Of a DNA stretch of 12,220 nt, positions 5,663 through 12,220 are shown one piece after another (positions within the stretch are counted from its first letter, which is position 1; every line of letters starts with the position of its first letter). The stretch spans positions 1 through 12,220 of the forward strand of contig JAFVTT010000058.1 of assembly GCA_017503065.1 (NCBI GenBank). The letters run 5' to 3'. The DNA comes from Bacteroidaceae bacterium (lineage in GTDB: Bacteria > Bacteroidota > Bacteroidia > Bacteroidales > Bacteroidaceae). The notes under the pieces are model-generated. The model was not told the DNA's origin. It did not search any database and saw only the letters and a list, made by a program, of their open reading frames with translations. A program made the translations under genes and the position numbers.

Positions 5663-8455
5663 TTACAACTTTGCCTTGATCTCTACTTCGGCAAACGTTT
5701 CCAGGATATCGCCTTCGCGCAGGTCGTTGTAGTTAACCAGCGAGATACCGCACTCGAAGTTGGTGGTAACCTCCTTCACGTCGTCCTTGAAGCGTTTCAG
5801 GGCATTGATTTCGCCTGTGTAGACAACGATACCGTCGCGGATGACGCGTGCCTTGTTGGTACGGCTCACCTTGCCGTCGATAACGTAGGCACCTGCCACG
5901 GTACCAACCTTGGAGATATGGTAAACTTGGCGAACCTCCACCTGGGCGGTAATCTCTTCCTTGATTTCGGGAGAGAGCATACCCTCCATGGCGTCCTTGA
6001 CCTCCTCGATGGCATCGTAGATGACGCTGTACTGGCGGATGTCCACACCCTCCTGCTCTGCCAGACGGCGGGCTTGGGCGCTGGGACGTACCTGGAAGGC
6101 AATGATGATGGCATCCGATGCGGCGGCCAGAGTAACATCGCTCTCGCTGATCTGACCTACAGCCTTGTAGATGACGTTCACCTTGATCTTCTCGGTAGAC
6201 AGACGCTCGAAAGAGTCCTTCAAAGCCTCGATAGAACCGTCCACGTCGCCCTTTACCAACAGGTTCAGTTCCTGGAAGTCGCCAAGTGCGATACGGCGGC
6301 CGATTTCAGTAAGGTCCACACGCTTCATGGTGCGCAGGCCCTGCTCGCGTGCCAACTGCTCACGCTTGTTGGCAATCTCGCGTGCCTCCTGGTCGTTCTC
6401 CATGATGTGGAAGGTGTCACCTGCGGTGGGAGCACCGTTCAAGCCTAGGATGGTGGCTGCCTGAGAGGGACCGATCTCGTTGATGCGGCGTCCGCGCTCG
6501 TCGAACATTGCCTTGACGCGACCGTAGTTGGTACCTGCCAGCATAACGTCGCCAACACGCAGCGTACCGTTGCTTACCAGTACGGTGGCAACATAGCCGC
6601 GACCCTTGTCCAGCGAGGACTCGATGATGGAACCTGTAGCCTTGCGGTTGGGGTTGGCCTTCAGATCCAGCATCTCTGCCTCCAGAAGTACCTTCTCCAG
6701 CAGTTCCTCCACACCGATACCGGCCTTGGCGCTGATGTCCTGGCTCTGGTACTTGCCGCCCCAGTCTTCCACGAGGAAATTCATTGCTGCCAGTCCCTCC
6801 TTGATCTTGTCGGGATTGGCGGTGGGCTTGTCTATCTTGTTGATGGCGAATACTATGGGCACATTGGCAGCCGTGGCATGAGCAATGGCCTCCTTTGTCT
6901 GGGGCATGATATTGTCGTCGGCAGCAATGATGATGATGGCGATGTCAGTAACCTGGGCACCACGGGCACGCATGGCGGTGAAGGCCTCATGGCCGGGAGT
7001 ATCCAGGAACGTAACGTGGCGTCCGTCCTTCAACTTCACGTTGTATGCACCGATGTGCTGGGTAATGCCACCTGCCTCGCCGGCAATAACGTTGGCCTGG
7101 CGAACATAGTCGAGCAGAGAGGTCTTACCATGGTCTACGTGACCCATCACAGTTACGATGGGAGCACGGGGAACGAGATCTGACTCGTCGTCCTCCTCCT
7201 CAACAACAGCCTCGCTAACCTCGGCACTTACGTATTCTGTCTTGAAACCGTATTCCTCGGCAACGATGTTGATGGTTTCGGCGTCCATACGCTGGTTGAT
7301 GCTGACCATTATGCCGATGCTCATGCAGGTACCGATAATGCTGGTAACGGGCACGTTCATCATGGTGGCCAACTCGTTGGCAGTAACGAACTCGGTAAGT
7401 TTCAATACCTTGTTCTCTGCCATCTCGTTCATCATCTCCTCTTCCATCTGCTCGCGGAAGGCCTCGCGCTTCTCGCGGCGGTACTTGGCACCCTTGCCCA
7501 TCTTGCTGCCCTTGGCGGTCAGGCGTGCCAGTGTCTCGCGAACCTGCTTTGCAACTTCCTCTTCGCTAACCTCCACGGGTTGTGGCTGCTGCTTGGGCTG
7601 GTTTTTCTGCTTGTTCTTGGCCTTCTTGCCCTGTCCCTGCTGCTGGCTGGCGGCGTTGTTGTTCTTGCCGCCCTGAGCCTGCTGGTTCTTGCCCTGCTGG
7701 TTCTTGCCCTGACCCTGCTGCTTCTGCTGGGAAACTACGGCATTCACGTCCACCTTCTCCTTGCCGCCGCGCATGCGCTGCTTCTTGCGGTCGGCCTGGG
7801 CCTGCTGCTGTTTTTCCTCGCGCTCGCGCTTGCGCTCGTCCTTAGATTTCTTCTTGGGACGGGTGCTCTGGTTCAGTGCAGACAGGTCTATGTGGCCCTG
7901 CACCTTCAGTCCTGCGTTGGGCTGCTGGGGGGCGTTCAGACGGAAGACACCATTCTCCAGTGTGCCTGTAACCTTGCCGTCGGTAATTATCTGAGGTTCG
8001 TCGGCAGAGGGCTGTGCAACCTTTGCGGGTTCGGCTACGGGTTCTTCAACCTGCTTCTTCTCCTCTACGGCAGGTTCTGCCTTCTTCTTGGGAGCATCCA
8101 GGTCTATGTGGCCTACAACCTTCAGTGCCTGCTTCTTTGCCTTTGCCTTTGCCTCTTCCTCGGCCTTGGCCTTGGCCTCTTCTTCGGCTTCTGCCTTGGC
8201 CTTTGCTTTGGCTTCTGCCTTTTCCTTTTCCTTGCGTTCCTTCTCCTCCTTCTGCTGCTGGAGCATGAGGTTGGCGGCATCCTTCAGCACACTGTCAGGT
8301 TTGAACTCCTTCAGGAGCAGTTCGTACTGCTCGTCCGAAATCTTGGTGTTGAGGTTTGCCTCCACCTCGGTGCTTCCCTTCTTGTTGAGGAAATCGACGG
8401 CCGTCTGCAAACCTACATTACACTCCTTTATGGCTTTGCTTAATCTTATACTCAT
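5663..8455 (-). CDS. infB: Translation initiation factor IF-2
   Basis: IF-2 is the GTPase that brings initiator fMet-tRNA to the 30S subunit and promotes joining of 50S. The 930-residue product has an N-terminal domain ([15 protein letters not shown]...), a long charged linker and a complete G domain. The G motifs are GHVDHGKT (about 437-445), GGITQHIG (about 462-469), DTPGHEAF (about 485), NKID (about 539) and SAKAG (about 575). Beta-barrel domain II, domain III and the C-terminal fMet-tRNA-binding domain follow to the end. The linker (about 65-345) starts with an E/K/A-rich likely coiled coil (66-110), contains two GHIDL modules (about 115 and 187) and then a Q/N/K/G-rich stretch (240-295). 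The start at 8455 matches the family. The gene is 50 bases after nusA and 12 bases before cvpA. Confidence 0.98.
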   Translation of the reverse strand: MSIRLSKAIKECNVGLQTAVDFLNKKGSTEVEANLNTKISDEQYELLLKEFKPDSVLKDAANLMLQQQKEEKERKEKEKAEAKAKAKAEAEEEAKAKAEEEAKAKAKKQALKVVGHIDLDAPKKKAEPAVEEKKQVEEPVAEPAKVAQPSADEPQIITDGKVTGTLENGVFRLNAPQQPNAGLKVQGHIDLSALNQSTRPKKKSKDERKREREEKQQQAQADRKKQRMRGGKEKVDVNAVVSQQKQQGQGKNQQGKNQQAQGGKNNNAASQQQGQGKKAKNKQKNQPKQQPQPVEVSEEEVAKQVRETLARLTAKGSKMGKGAKYRREKREAFREQMEEEMMNEMAENKVLKLTEFVTANELATMMNVPVTSIIGTCMSIGIMVSINQRMDAETINIVAEEYGFKTEYVSAEVSEAVVEEEDDESDLVPRAPIVTVMGHVDHGKTSLLDYVRQANVIAGEAGGITQHIGAYNVKLKDGRHVTFLDTPGHEAFTAMRARGAQVTDIAIIIIAADDNIMPQTKEAIAHATAANVPIVFAINKIDKPTANPDKIKEGLAAMNFLVEDWGGKYQSQDISAKAGIGVEELLEKVLLEAEMLDLKANPNRKATGSIIESSLDKGRGYVATVLVSNGTLRVGDVMLAGTNYGRVKAMFDERGRRINEIGPSQAATILGLNGAPTAGDTFHIMENDQEAREIANKREQLAREQGLRTMKRVDLTEIGRRIALGDFQELNLLVKGDVDGSIEALKDSFERLSTEKIKVNVIYKAVGQISESDVTLAAASDAIIIAFQVRPSAQARRLAEQEGVDIRQYSVIYDAIEEVKDAMEGMLSPEIKEEITAQVEVRQVYHISKVGTVAGAYVIDGKVSRTNKARVIRDGIVVYTGEINALKRFKDDVKEVTTNFECGISLVNYNDLREGDILETFAEVEIKAKL

Positions 8456-8505
8456 TATGTGTATCCCTCCCGGGGTATTATCCTGTTAGTGTATGTGTTT
8501 TGTTG

Positions 8506-9777
8506 TTATTTCTCGAACTCTGCGCTCAGTATGCGGATGATCTCATCGACGGTCTCCTCCTCGAGGTCGGCCTGCTGTGCCAGTTCCTCGCGGTTGGTGC
8601 CCAATACCTGGCGTGCAGTGGTATAGCCCTGCTTCTTCAGGATGTCGATGATCCAGTCTTCGATGTCATCGCTGAACTGGTCCAGGCTGATGTCGTCCTC
8701 GTCCATTTCCTCGTCTATCTCGCGGTAAACGTCGATGGTGTAGCCGGTGAGCATGCTTGCCAACTTGATGTTGGCACCGCCCTTACCGATGGCCAGGGAA
8801 ATCTGGTCGCTGTCCAGAAGCACCTCGGCCTTCTTCTCCTCCTCGTTCATGTTCACGCTGTTCACTCGGGCAGGACCTAGGGCACGTGTTATCATGAGTT
8901 GTGTGTTTGAGGTCCAGGGCAGAACGTCGATGTTCTCGCCGTGCAGTTCGCGTACGATGCCGTGAACACGGTTACCCTTCACACCCACACATGCACCTAC
9001 GGGGTCGATGCGCTCGTCGAAACTCTCCACTGCCACCTTGGCGCGCTCGCCGGGGATGCGTGCCACCTTGCGGATGGCAATCAGGCCGTCGTGAATCTCG
9101 GGCACCTCGGCCTCCATCATGCGCTGGAGGAACATGGGGTCGGTACGCGAGATGAAAATCTTGGGGTTGCCGTTGCTGTTGTCCACCTTGCTGATGACGG
9201 CACGCAGTGTCTCGCCCTTGCGGAAGAAGTCGCCTGGCACCTGCTCTGTCTTGGGCAGGATCATTTCGTTGCCTTCGTCGTCGGTAACCAGTGTCTCGCG
9301 CTTCCAACTTTGGTACACTTCGCCGTGTATCACCTCGCCCACACGGTCCTTGAACTTGTTGTACAGGGTGTCGTGCTCCAGTTCCAGGATACGGCTTGCC
9401 AGGGTTTGGCGCAGGGTCAGGATGGCACGGCGTCCGAAGTCGGCAAATTCCACGCGCTGGCTCACCTCTTCGCCCTCCTCATAGTCGTCGTCGATCTGGC
9501 GTGCCTCGCTCAGGCTTATCTCCATGTTGGGATTCTGCACTTCACCGTCGGCCACCACCACGCGGTTGTGGTAGATTTCCAGGTCGCCCTTGTCGGGGTT
9601 CACGATGACGTCGTAGTTCTCGTCTGTACCATGAATCTTGGCTATCACGCTGCGGAAGCACTCTTCCAGCACGCCCACCAGTGTGGCACGGTCGATGTTC
9701 TTTGTCTCCTTAAAGTCTGCAAAGGACTCTATCAGGTCCATGGAGTTCAGTGTGTTGTTCTTTTTTGTTGTTGCCAT
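8506..9777 (-). CDS. nusA: Transcription termination/antitermination factor NusA
   Basis: NusA binds RNA polymerase and nascent RNA, affecting pausing, intrinsic termination and antitermination. The 423-residue protein has the N-terminal polymerase-binding domain (about 13-140, including FGRRAILTLRQTLASRIL), an S1 domain (about 145-211), and two KH domains. KH1 carries the motif GACVGVKGNRVHGIVREL (261-278) and KH2 carries AIGKGGANIKLAS (329-341). The E. coli protein (495 residues) has two acidic repeats at the C-terminus. Here only one helix-hairpin-helix-like segment (about 367-423) is present, after an acidic linker DEEMDEDD. This shorter form is usual in Bacteroidetes. The start at 9777 (MATTKKNN) gives a short polar extension; M13 is an alternative. 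The gene follows rimP by 12 bases and precedes infB. Confidence 0.97.
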   Translation of the reverse strand: MATTKKNNTLNSMDLIESFADFKETKNIDRATLVGVLEECFRSVIAKIHGTDENYDVIVNPDKGDLEIYHNRVVVADGEVQNPNMEISLSEARQIDDDYEEGEEVSQRVEFADFGRRAILTLRQTLASRILELEHDTLYNKFKDRVGEVIHGEVYQSWKRETLVTDDEGNEMILPKTEQVPGDFFRKGETLRAVISKVDNSNGNPKIFISRTDPMFLQRMMEAEVPEIHDGLIAIRKVARIPGERAKVAVESFDERIDPVGACVGVKGNRVHGIVRELHGENIDVLPWTSNTQLMITRALGPARVNSVNMNEEEKKAEVLLDSDQISLAIGKGGANIKLASMLTGYTIDVYREIDEEMDEDDISLDQFSDDIEDWIIDILKKQGYTTARQVLGTNREELAQQADLEEETVDEIIRILSAEFEK

Positions 9778-9789
9778 TTATGTTGTTGT

Positions 9790-10251
9790 TTATTTCATCC
9801 AGTATTTGGTGTATGCGGCCTCCTCGTAGGTGAAGGTGTGTGGCACTTGTTCCATCTTGGGCCGCTTTTCTCCCTCGCGCTTTACTTTCTCCTCGCAAGT
9901 GATGGTAAAGGTCTCGTCCTCCACGGCTGTCAGTATGCCGCGGTATTTGTGTCCGTCCTTCAGTTGTGTCTCTACGGGTTTGTCCAGATGTATTTCCCAC
10001 TGGCGGCGCACCTTGAAGGGATAGCCCAAACCGGCGCTGCCTACCTCCAGTTCATAGTCCTCGTCCTCACGGTTGATTCTTGACTCGATGTGGCGGCTCA
10101 GGTCGGCACAGTCCTCAATCCACACACCCTCGGCGTGGTCTATCAGAACCTCGATGCGGTCGTCTGCACTGATGCTTACTTCTACCAGGAAATACTCCTT
10201 TCCTTCCAGCCATTCGTTGACGGCTTGTTCTACGGCACTCTTACTGATCAT
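9790..10251 (-). CDS. rimP: Ribosome maturation factor RimP
   Basis: RimP helps mature the 30S subunit and typically sits first in the nusA-infB operon, as here. The 153-residue protein has the two-domain layout: an N-terminal alpha/beta domain (about 1-85) with YELEVGSAGLGYPF (66-79), a variant of the family's YxLEVSSPGLxRPL motif, and a C-terminal Sm-like beta domain (88-150) with HKYRGILTAVEDETFTI. The frame is open upstream to 10422, which would give 210 residues. I chose the ATG at 10251 because the protein then begins at the normal family position (MISKSAVEQAVNEWL), and because the candidate promoter at 10348-10355 and the leader hairpin lie inside the longer frame. The upstream extension shows no resemblance to RimP. 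It is followed by nusA after 12 bases. Confidence 0.93.
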   Translation of the reverse strand: MISKSAVEQAVNEWLEGKEYFLVEVSISADDRIEVLIDHAEGVWIEDCADLSRHIESRINREDEDYELEVGSAGLGYPFKVRRQWEIHLDKPVETQLKDGHKYRGILTAVEDETFTITCEEKVKREGEKRPKMEQVPHTFTYEEAAYTKYWMK

Positions 10252-10297
10252 CTTCTGAATAATGCTTAATGCAAGATTATTACTGCTTCCTTTAACG

Positions 10298-10327
10298 AAA
10301 AGTGAGGAACCTTTGTGGCTCCTCACT
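10298..10327 (-). terminator. Leader hairpin with T-run: possible attenuator upstream of rimP
   Basis: On the minus strand GTGAGGAGCC (10326-10317) and GGTTCCTCAC (10311-10302) form a 10-base stem with one G-U pair and a five-base ACAAA loop; a further A-T pair extends it. Four T follow directly (10301-10298, the first of which can also pair). This is the form of an intrinsic terminator, with a short T-run. It lies downstream of the candidate rimP promoter and about 50 bases before the rimP start, so it would act in the operon's 5' leader. The alternative is that it terminates the superoxide reductase transcript, whose stop lies 145 bases upstream. No leader peptide ATG is present between the promoter and rimP. 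Confidence 0.6.
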
Positions 10328-10347
10328 CTCTCGTGGTTTTCTGCGTG

Positions 10348-10355
10348 CAAAGATA
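10348..10355 (-). promoter_or_regulatory. Candidate -7 box TATCTTTG for the rimP operon
   Basis: The minus strand reads TATCTTTGCA, an exact match to TAnnTTTG. No clear TTTG-like -33 element is seen 19-21 bases upstream. A start site about 7 bases downstream would give a leader of about 90 bases to the rimP ATG at 10251. A TAAGG-N6-CCTTA inverted repeat (10354-10369) touches the box and could be an operator. This is the only recognisable promoter for the eight-gene run. Confidence 0.6.
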
Positions 10356-10470
10356 AGGAATTTCCCTTATATATGCGCGCGATGCTTGCTGATATGTTAA
10401 AAGCAGGCTTAATATTTAACAATCTTTTGCATTTGCTGTAGTGTTTGCATGTCCTTTGCGAGACATTTTG

Positions 10471-10845
10471 CTAAAGTTCGGTCTTCCAAAGGCCGTGCAG
10501 GTTGCAGTACTCGTACACTGCCAACGGCTTGGCTCCGCAAGTGCATACCTCTGCCACGGGCTCGTCCTTCAGGTCAATGCGGATACCGCCCTTGTCGGTC
10601 TCCACATATATGAATGCAATGTGGTGCTCGGGCATCATGGGATGGTGCACACTGCCCACCTCGATGCGCAGACGGCCGTCCTCCAGGGTTGTAACCACGG
10701 GTACGTGCTTCTCCTGACTTGCATCCACGGTGTTCGCTACCAGTTCCTCCATCTTCTTGCCGCAGCATACTACGGGAACGCCGGAGTCAACCATCTTTAC
10801 TATCACATTGCCACATACAGAGCATTTATAAAATTTCGTTGCCAT
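10471..10845 (-). CDS. dfx: Desulfoferrodoxin, two-iron superoxide reductase
   Basis: Superoxide reductase reduces superoxide to hydrogen peroxide in the cytoplasm of anaerobes without producing oxygen. The 124-residue product has both domains of the two-iron class. The N-terminal desulforedoxin domain has C8, C11, C27 and C28 (CSVC, then CC) for the FeCys4 centre. The C-terminal domain carries the catalytic FeHis4Cys site: H47 in EKHVP (with E45 and K46 beside it), H68 in HHPM, H74 in EHHI, and C114 with H117 in EYCNLHGLW. All expected ligands are present. Two extra cysteines, C101 and C103 (CTC), lie near the active-site loop. The start at 10845 is preceded by a purine-rich stretch (AAAAGAAGAAAAGATT). 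It is a single-gene unit divergent from the YeiH-like gene and upstream of the rimP operon on the same strand. Confidence 0.95.
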   Translation of the reverse strand: MATKFYKCSVCGNVIVKMVDSGVPVVCCGKKMEELVANTVDASQEKHVPVVTTLEDGRLRIEVGSVHHPMMPEHHIAFIYVETDKGGIRIDLKDEPVAEVCTCGAKPLAVYEYCNLHGLWKTEL

Positions 10846-10899
10846 AATCTTTTCTTCTTTTGGTGGTTAAACATATGGAACCTCTCTTCGATTCCGATA

Positions 10900-10907
10900 C
10901 AAAGATA
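10900..10907 (-). promoter_or_regulatory. Candidate -7 box TATCTTTG for dfx
   Basis: The minus strand reads ATATCTTTGTATC, containing an exact TAnnTTTG match 55 bases before the dfx ATG at 10845. The expected start site gives a leader of roughly 45-50 bases. No good -33 match is seen. The box lies in the 193-base divergent region shared with the YeiH-like gene. Confidence 0.55.
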
Positions 10908-11011
10908 TGATAATTCTGTGTATTTATGTCTGTAATGACTCCAGTATTCACATAAATTAAATTAGTATCACATTTGTTTGCATGAAAGTATGCTTATCAG
11001 CATTTTTTTCG

Positions 11012-11019
11012 TACATTTG
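11012..11019 (+). promoter_or_regulatory. Candidate -7 box TACATTTG for the yeiH-cysK unit
   Basis: The plus strand reads TTTTTTTCGTACATTTGC, with an exact TAnnTTTG match about 20 bases before the ATG at 11039. This implies a very short leader. Two small palindromes lie just upstream in the spacer: GCAT/ATGC arms at 10979-10992 and TGCTTATCAGCA at 10991-11002. They could be an operator, but the arms are short. A TTTG at 10977-10980 is too far away for the usual -33 spacing. Confidence 0.5.
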
Positions 11020-11038
11020 CCGTCTGTTAACATGATGT

Positions 11039-12025
11039 ATGGTTAGTATGCTTACGTATCTTCAACGTTTCAATAGGTCCTTGTATGTGGCCATCCTTTC
11101 CGTTCTAGTTGTCTGTTTGTTGGCCTCGTATATTCCGGGACTCGGCTTCATGTCGGCATGGGTTACTCCTCCAGTAGCATTGTTTCTGGGACTTGCCTTT
11201 GCACTGCTTTGCGGACAGGCTTACCCTGCCTTTAACAAGAAGGTGTCCAAGAAACTTCTTCAATACAGTGTCGTAGGACTTGGCTTTGGCATGAACCTGC
11301 ATGCTTCGCTGGCATCGGGTGGCGAGGGCATGGCCTTTACCATAATTTCAGTGGCAGGCACCATGATTGTGGGTATGTTGATAGGAGTGAAGATGCTGCA
11401 CCTGAACCGCGACACCGCATATCTGGTCAGTTCCGGTACGGCCATCTGCGGAGGCAGTGCCATAGCCGCCGTGGGGCCTGTAATAAAGGCCAGAGAGTCG
11501 GACATGTCTGTTGCTCTGGCAACAATTTTTGTGCTCAATGCCGTTGCCCTGTTCGTCTTTCCTGTACTCGGCCAGTGGTTGGGTATGTCGCAACAAGAGT
11601 TCGGCATGTGGGCGGCCATTGCCATACACGACACAAGTTCGGTGGTGGGAGCGGGTGCCACCTATGGCGAAGAAGCCCTGCAGGTGGCCACCACTATCAA
11701 ACTGACCCGTGCTCTTTGGATCATTCCCCTTGCCCTGGCAACGTCCTTCATATTCAAGAGGGAGGGACGGCGCATCAGCATACCATGGTTCATCCTCTGG
11801 TTCGTTGTGGCGATAATGCTGAACACTTATCTTTTTGCTTCTGTTCCTATGATAGGTCAGGCCATCTCCTCTCTGGCACGCAAGGGACTCATCATCACCA
11901 TGTTCTTCATTGGAGCATCGCTTTCTGTTGACGTGCTGAAATCCGTAGGTTTGAAGCCCCTTCTGCAAGGTATACTCTTATGGATTGTCATCAGCGTGGG
12001 TTCGTTGGCATATATACTTATGTAA
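11039..12025 (+). CDS. yeiH: YeiH/UPF0324 family membrane protein, putative sulfur-anion transporter
   Basis: The 328-residue product is hydrophobic throughout, with about nine or ten predicted membrane segments beginning at about residues 15-31. It carries the UPF0324 hallmarks GTAICGGSAIAAVGPVI (133-149) and AIHDTSSVVGAG (195-206). The family is generally annotated as putative sulfate exporters; related proteins have been linked to taurine and sulfite metabolism, but the substrate here is not proven. The cysK start follows after 11 bases on the same strand, which supports a sulfur-related role. ATG 11039 is chosen, with ATG 11048 (MLTYLQRF) as the alternative. Two ATGs at 11032 and 11035 are not used: the first runs quickly into a TAG in its frame. 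Confidence 0.88.
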   Translation: MVSMLTYLQRFNRSLYVAILSVLVVCLLASYIPGLGFMSAWVTPPVALFLGLAFALLCGQAYPAFNKKVSKKLLQYSVVGLGFGMNLHASLASGGEGMAFTIISVAGTMIVGMLIGVKMLHLNRDTAYLVSSGTAICGGSAIAAVGPVIKARESDMSVALATIFVLNAVALFVFPVLGQWLGMSQQEFGMWAAIAIHDTSSVVGAGATYGEEALQVATTIKLTRALWIIPLALATSFIFKREGRRISIPWFILWFVVAIMLNTYLFASVPMIGQAISSLARKGLIITMFFIGASLSVDVLKSVGLKPLLQGILLWIVISVGSLAYILM

Positions 12026-12036
12026 AACTGATTTCT

Positions 12037-12220
12037 ATGGCAAGAATACATGAAAACCTGACAGAACTGGTGGGGCACACTCCCCTACTCCACCTCTCAC
12101 GCCTGTCGCAGGCATGGGGCATTGACCCCAGTACCCGTGTGCTGGCAAAACTGGAATACTTCAATCCCGGAGGCAGTGTGAAGGACCGTGTGGCCCTTAA
12201 CATGATTCTGGATGCCGAGC
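12037..12220 (+). CDS. cysK: CysK, cysteine synthase A (5' part, cut by window end)
   Basis: O-acetylserine sulfhydrylase joins O-acetylserine and sulfide to make cysteine, using PLP. The visible 61 codons encode MARIHENLTELVGHTPLLHLSRL..., with the family block LVGHTPL (11-17) and NPGGSVKDR (43-51), in which K49 is the PLP-binding lysine. The rest of the gene lies beyond the window. The start follows the yeiH-like stop by 11 bases, so the two are probably co-transcribed. The C-terminal half, which would help separate CysK from CysM-like or cystathionine beta-synthase-type relatives, is not visible. CysK is the best reading from the N-terminus. Confidence 0.9.
   Translation, partial: MARIHENLTELVGHTPLLHLSRLSQAWGIDPSTRVLAKLEYFNPGGSVKDRVALNMILDAE

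Noticed and set aside
7580..8443. Long plus-strand open frame of 287 codons, very rich in leucine, phenylalanine and glycine, opposite infB
   Set aside because: It is the mirror of the biased IF-2 linker: lysine, glutamate and glutamine codons read backwards give Leu/Phe/Cys. The minus-strand frame is an unmistakable IF-2.
8941..10083. Plus-strand open frame of 380 codons opposite nusA and rimP
   Set aside because: It spans two well-supported minus-strand genes, is rich in His, Val and Leu from antisense reading, and has no recognisable domain.
10395..10421. Inverted repeat TGTTAAA/TTTAACA as a terminator for dfx
   Set aside because: The arms are A/T-rich with a 13-base loop and no T-run follows on the minus strand, so an intrinsic terminator is not supported.
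10848..10920. PerR or Fur box before dfx
   Set aside because: AT-rich sequence around 10904-10920 has partial similarity only, with no full inverted-repeat match.

Overview
The window looks like a chromosomal segment of a Bacteroidales bacterium, most likely Prevotellaceae. Three observations support this. The proteins have Bacteroidetes-type sequences (short NusA, IF2 with a long charged linker, SufB/SufD of that lineage). The genes lack clear Shine-Dalgarno sites. The intergenic regions carry Bacteroidetes-type -7 boxes (TAnnTTTG) instead of sigma-70 -10 boxes. No tRNA, rRNA, CRISPR array, integrase or transposase gene is visible.

Layout. Positions 1-329 are AT-rich and hold no confident gene. 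From 10251 down to 330, eight genes lie head to tail on the minus strand, in transcription order: rimP, nusA, infB, a CvpA-family membrane protein gene, sufB, sufC, sufD and sufS. Gaps are 12 to 52 bases except sufB-sufC (176 bases). The cvpA and sufB genes overlap by 28 bases, and sufD starts directly after the sufC stop. The only recognisable promoter for the run is a TATCTTTG box at 10348-10355. A strong hairpin followed by four T lies between that promoter and rimP and looks like an attenuator. Upstream, also on the minus strand, is a separate gene for a two-iron superoxide reductase (10471-10845). Divergent from it, on the plus strand, are a YeiH/UPF0324 membrane protein gene and the start of cysK, which runs off the window.

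Function. RimP, NusA and IF2 form the widespread translation and transcription-factor operon. Here it runs into the SUF iron-sulfur assembly genes: SufS mobilises sulfur from cysteine and SufBCD is the scaffold. The right-hand genes fit the same physiology: CysK makes cysteine, the substrate of SufS, YeiH is a putative sulfur-anion transporter, and superoxide reductase protects an anaerobe whose Fe-S clusters are oxygen-sensitive.

Most of the window is conserved housekeeping, and I see no new multigene system. The main items beyond routine annotation are a family of G-rich, TACAGGGG-centred palindromic repeats inside the suf gene run (one single copy and one inverted, REPIN-like pair), the leader hairpin before rimP, and a CxxCxxC tail on SufD.
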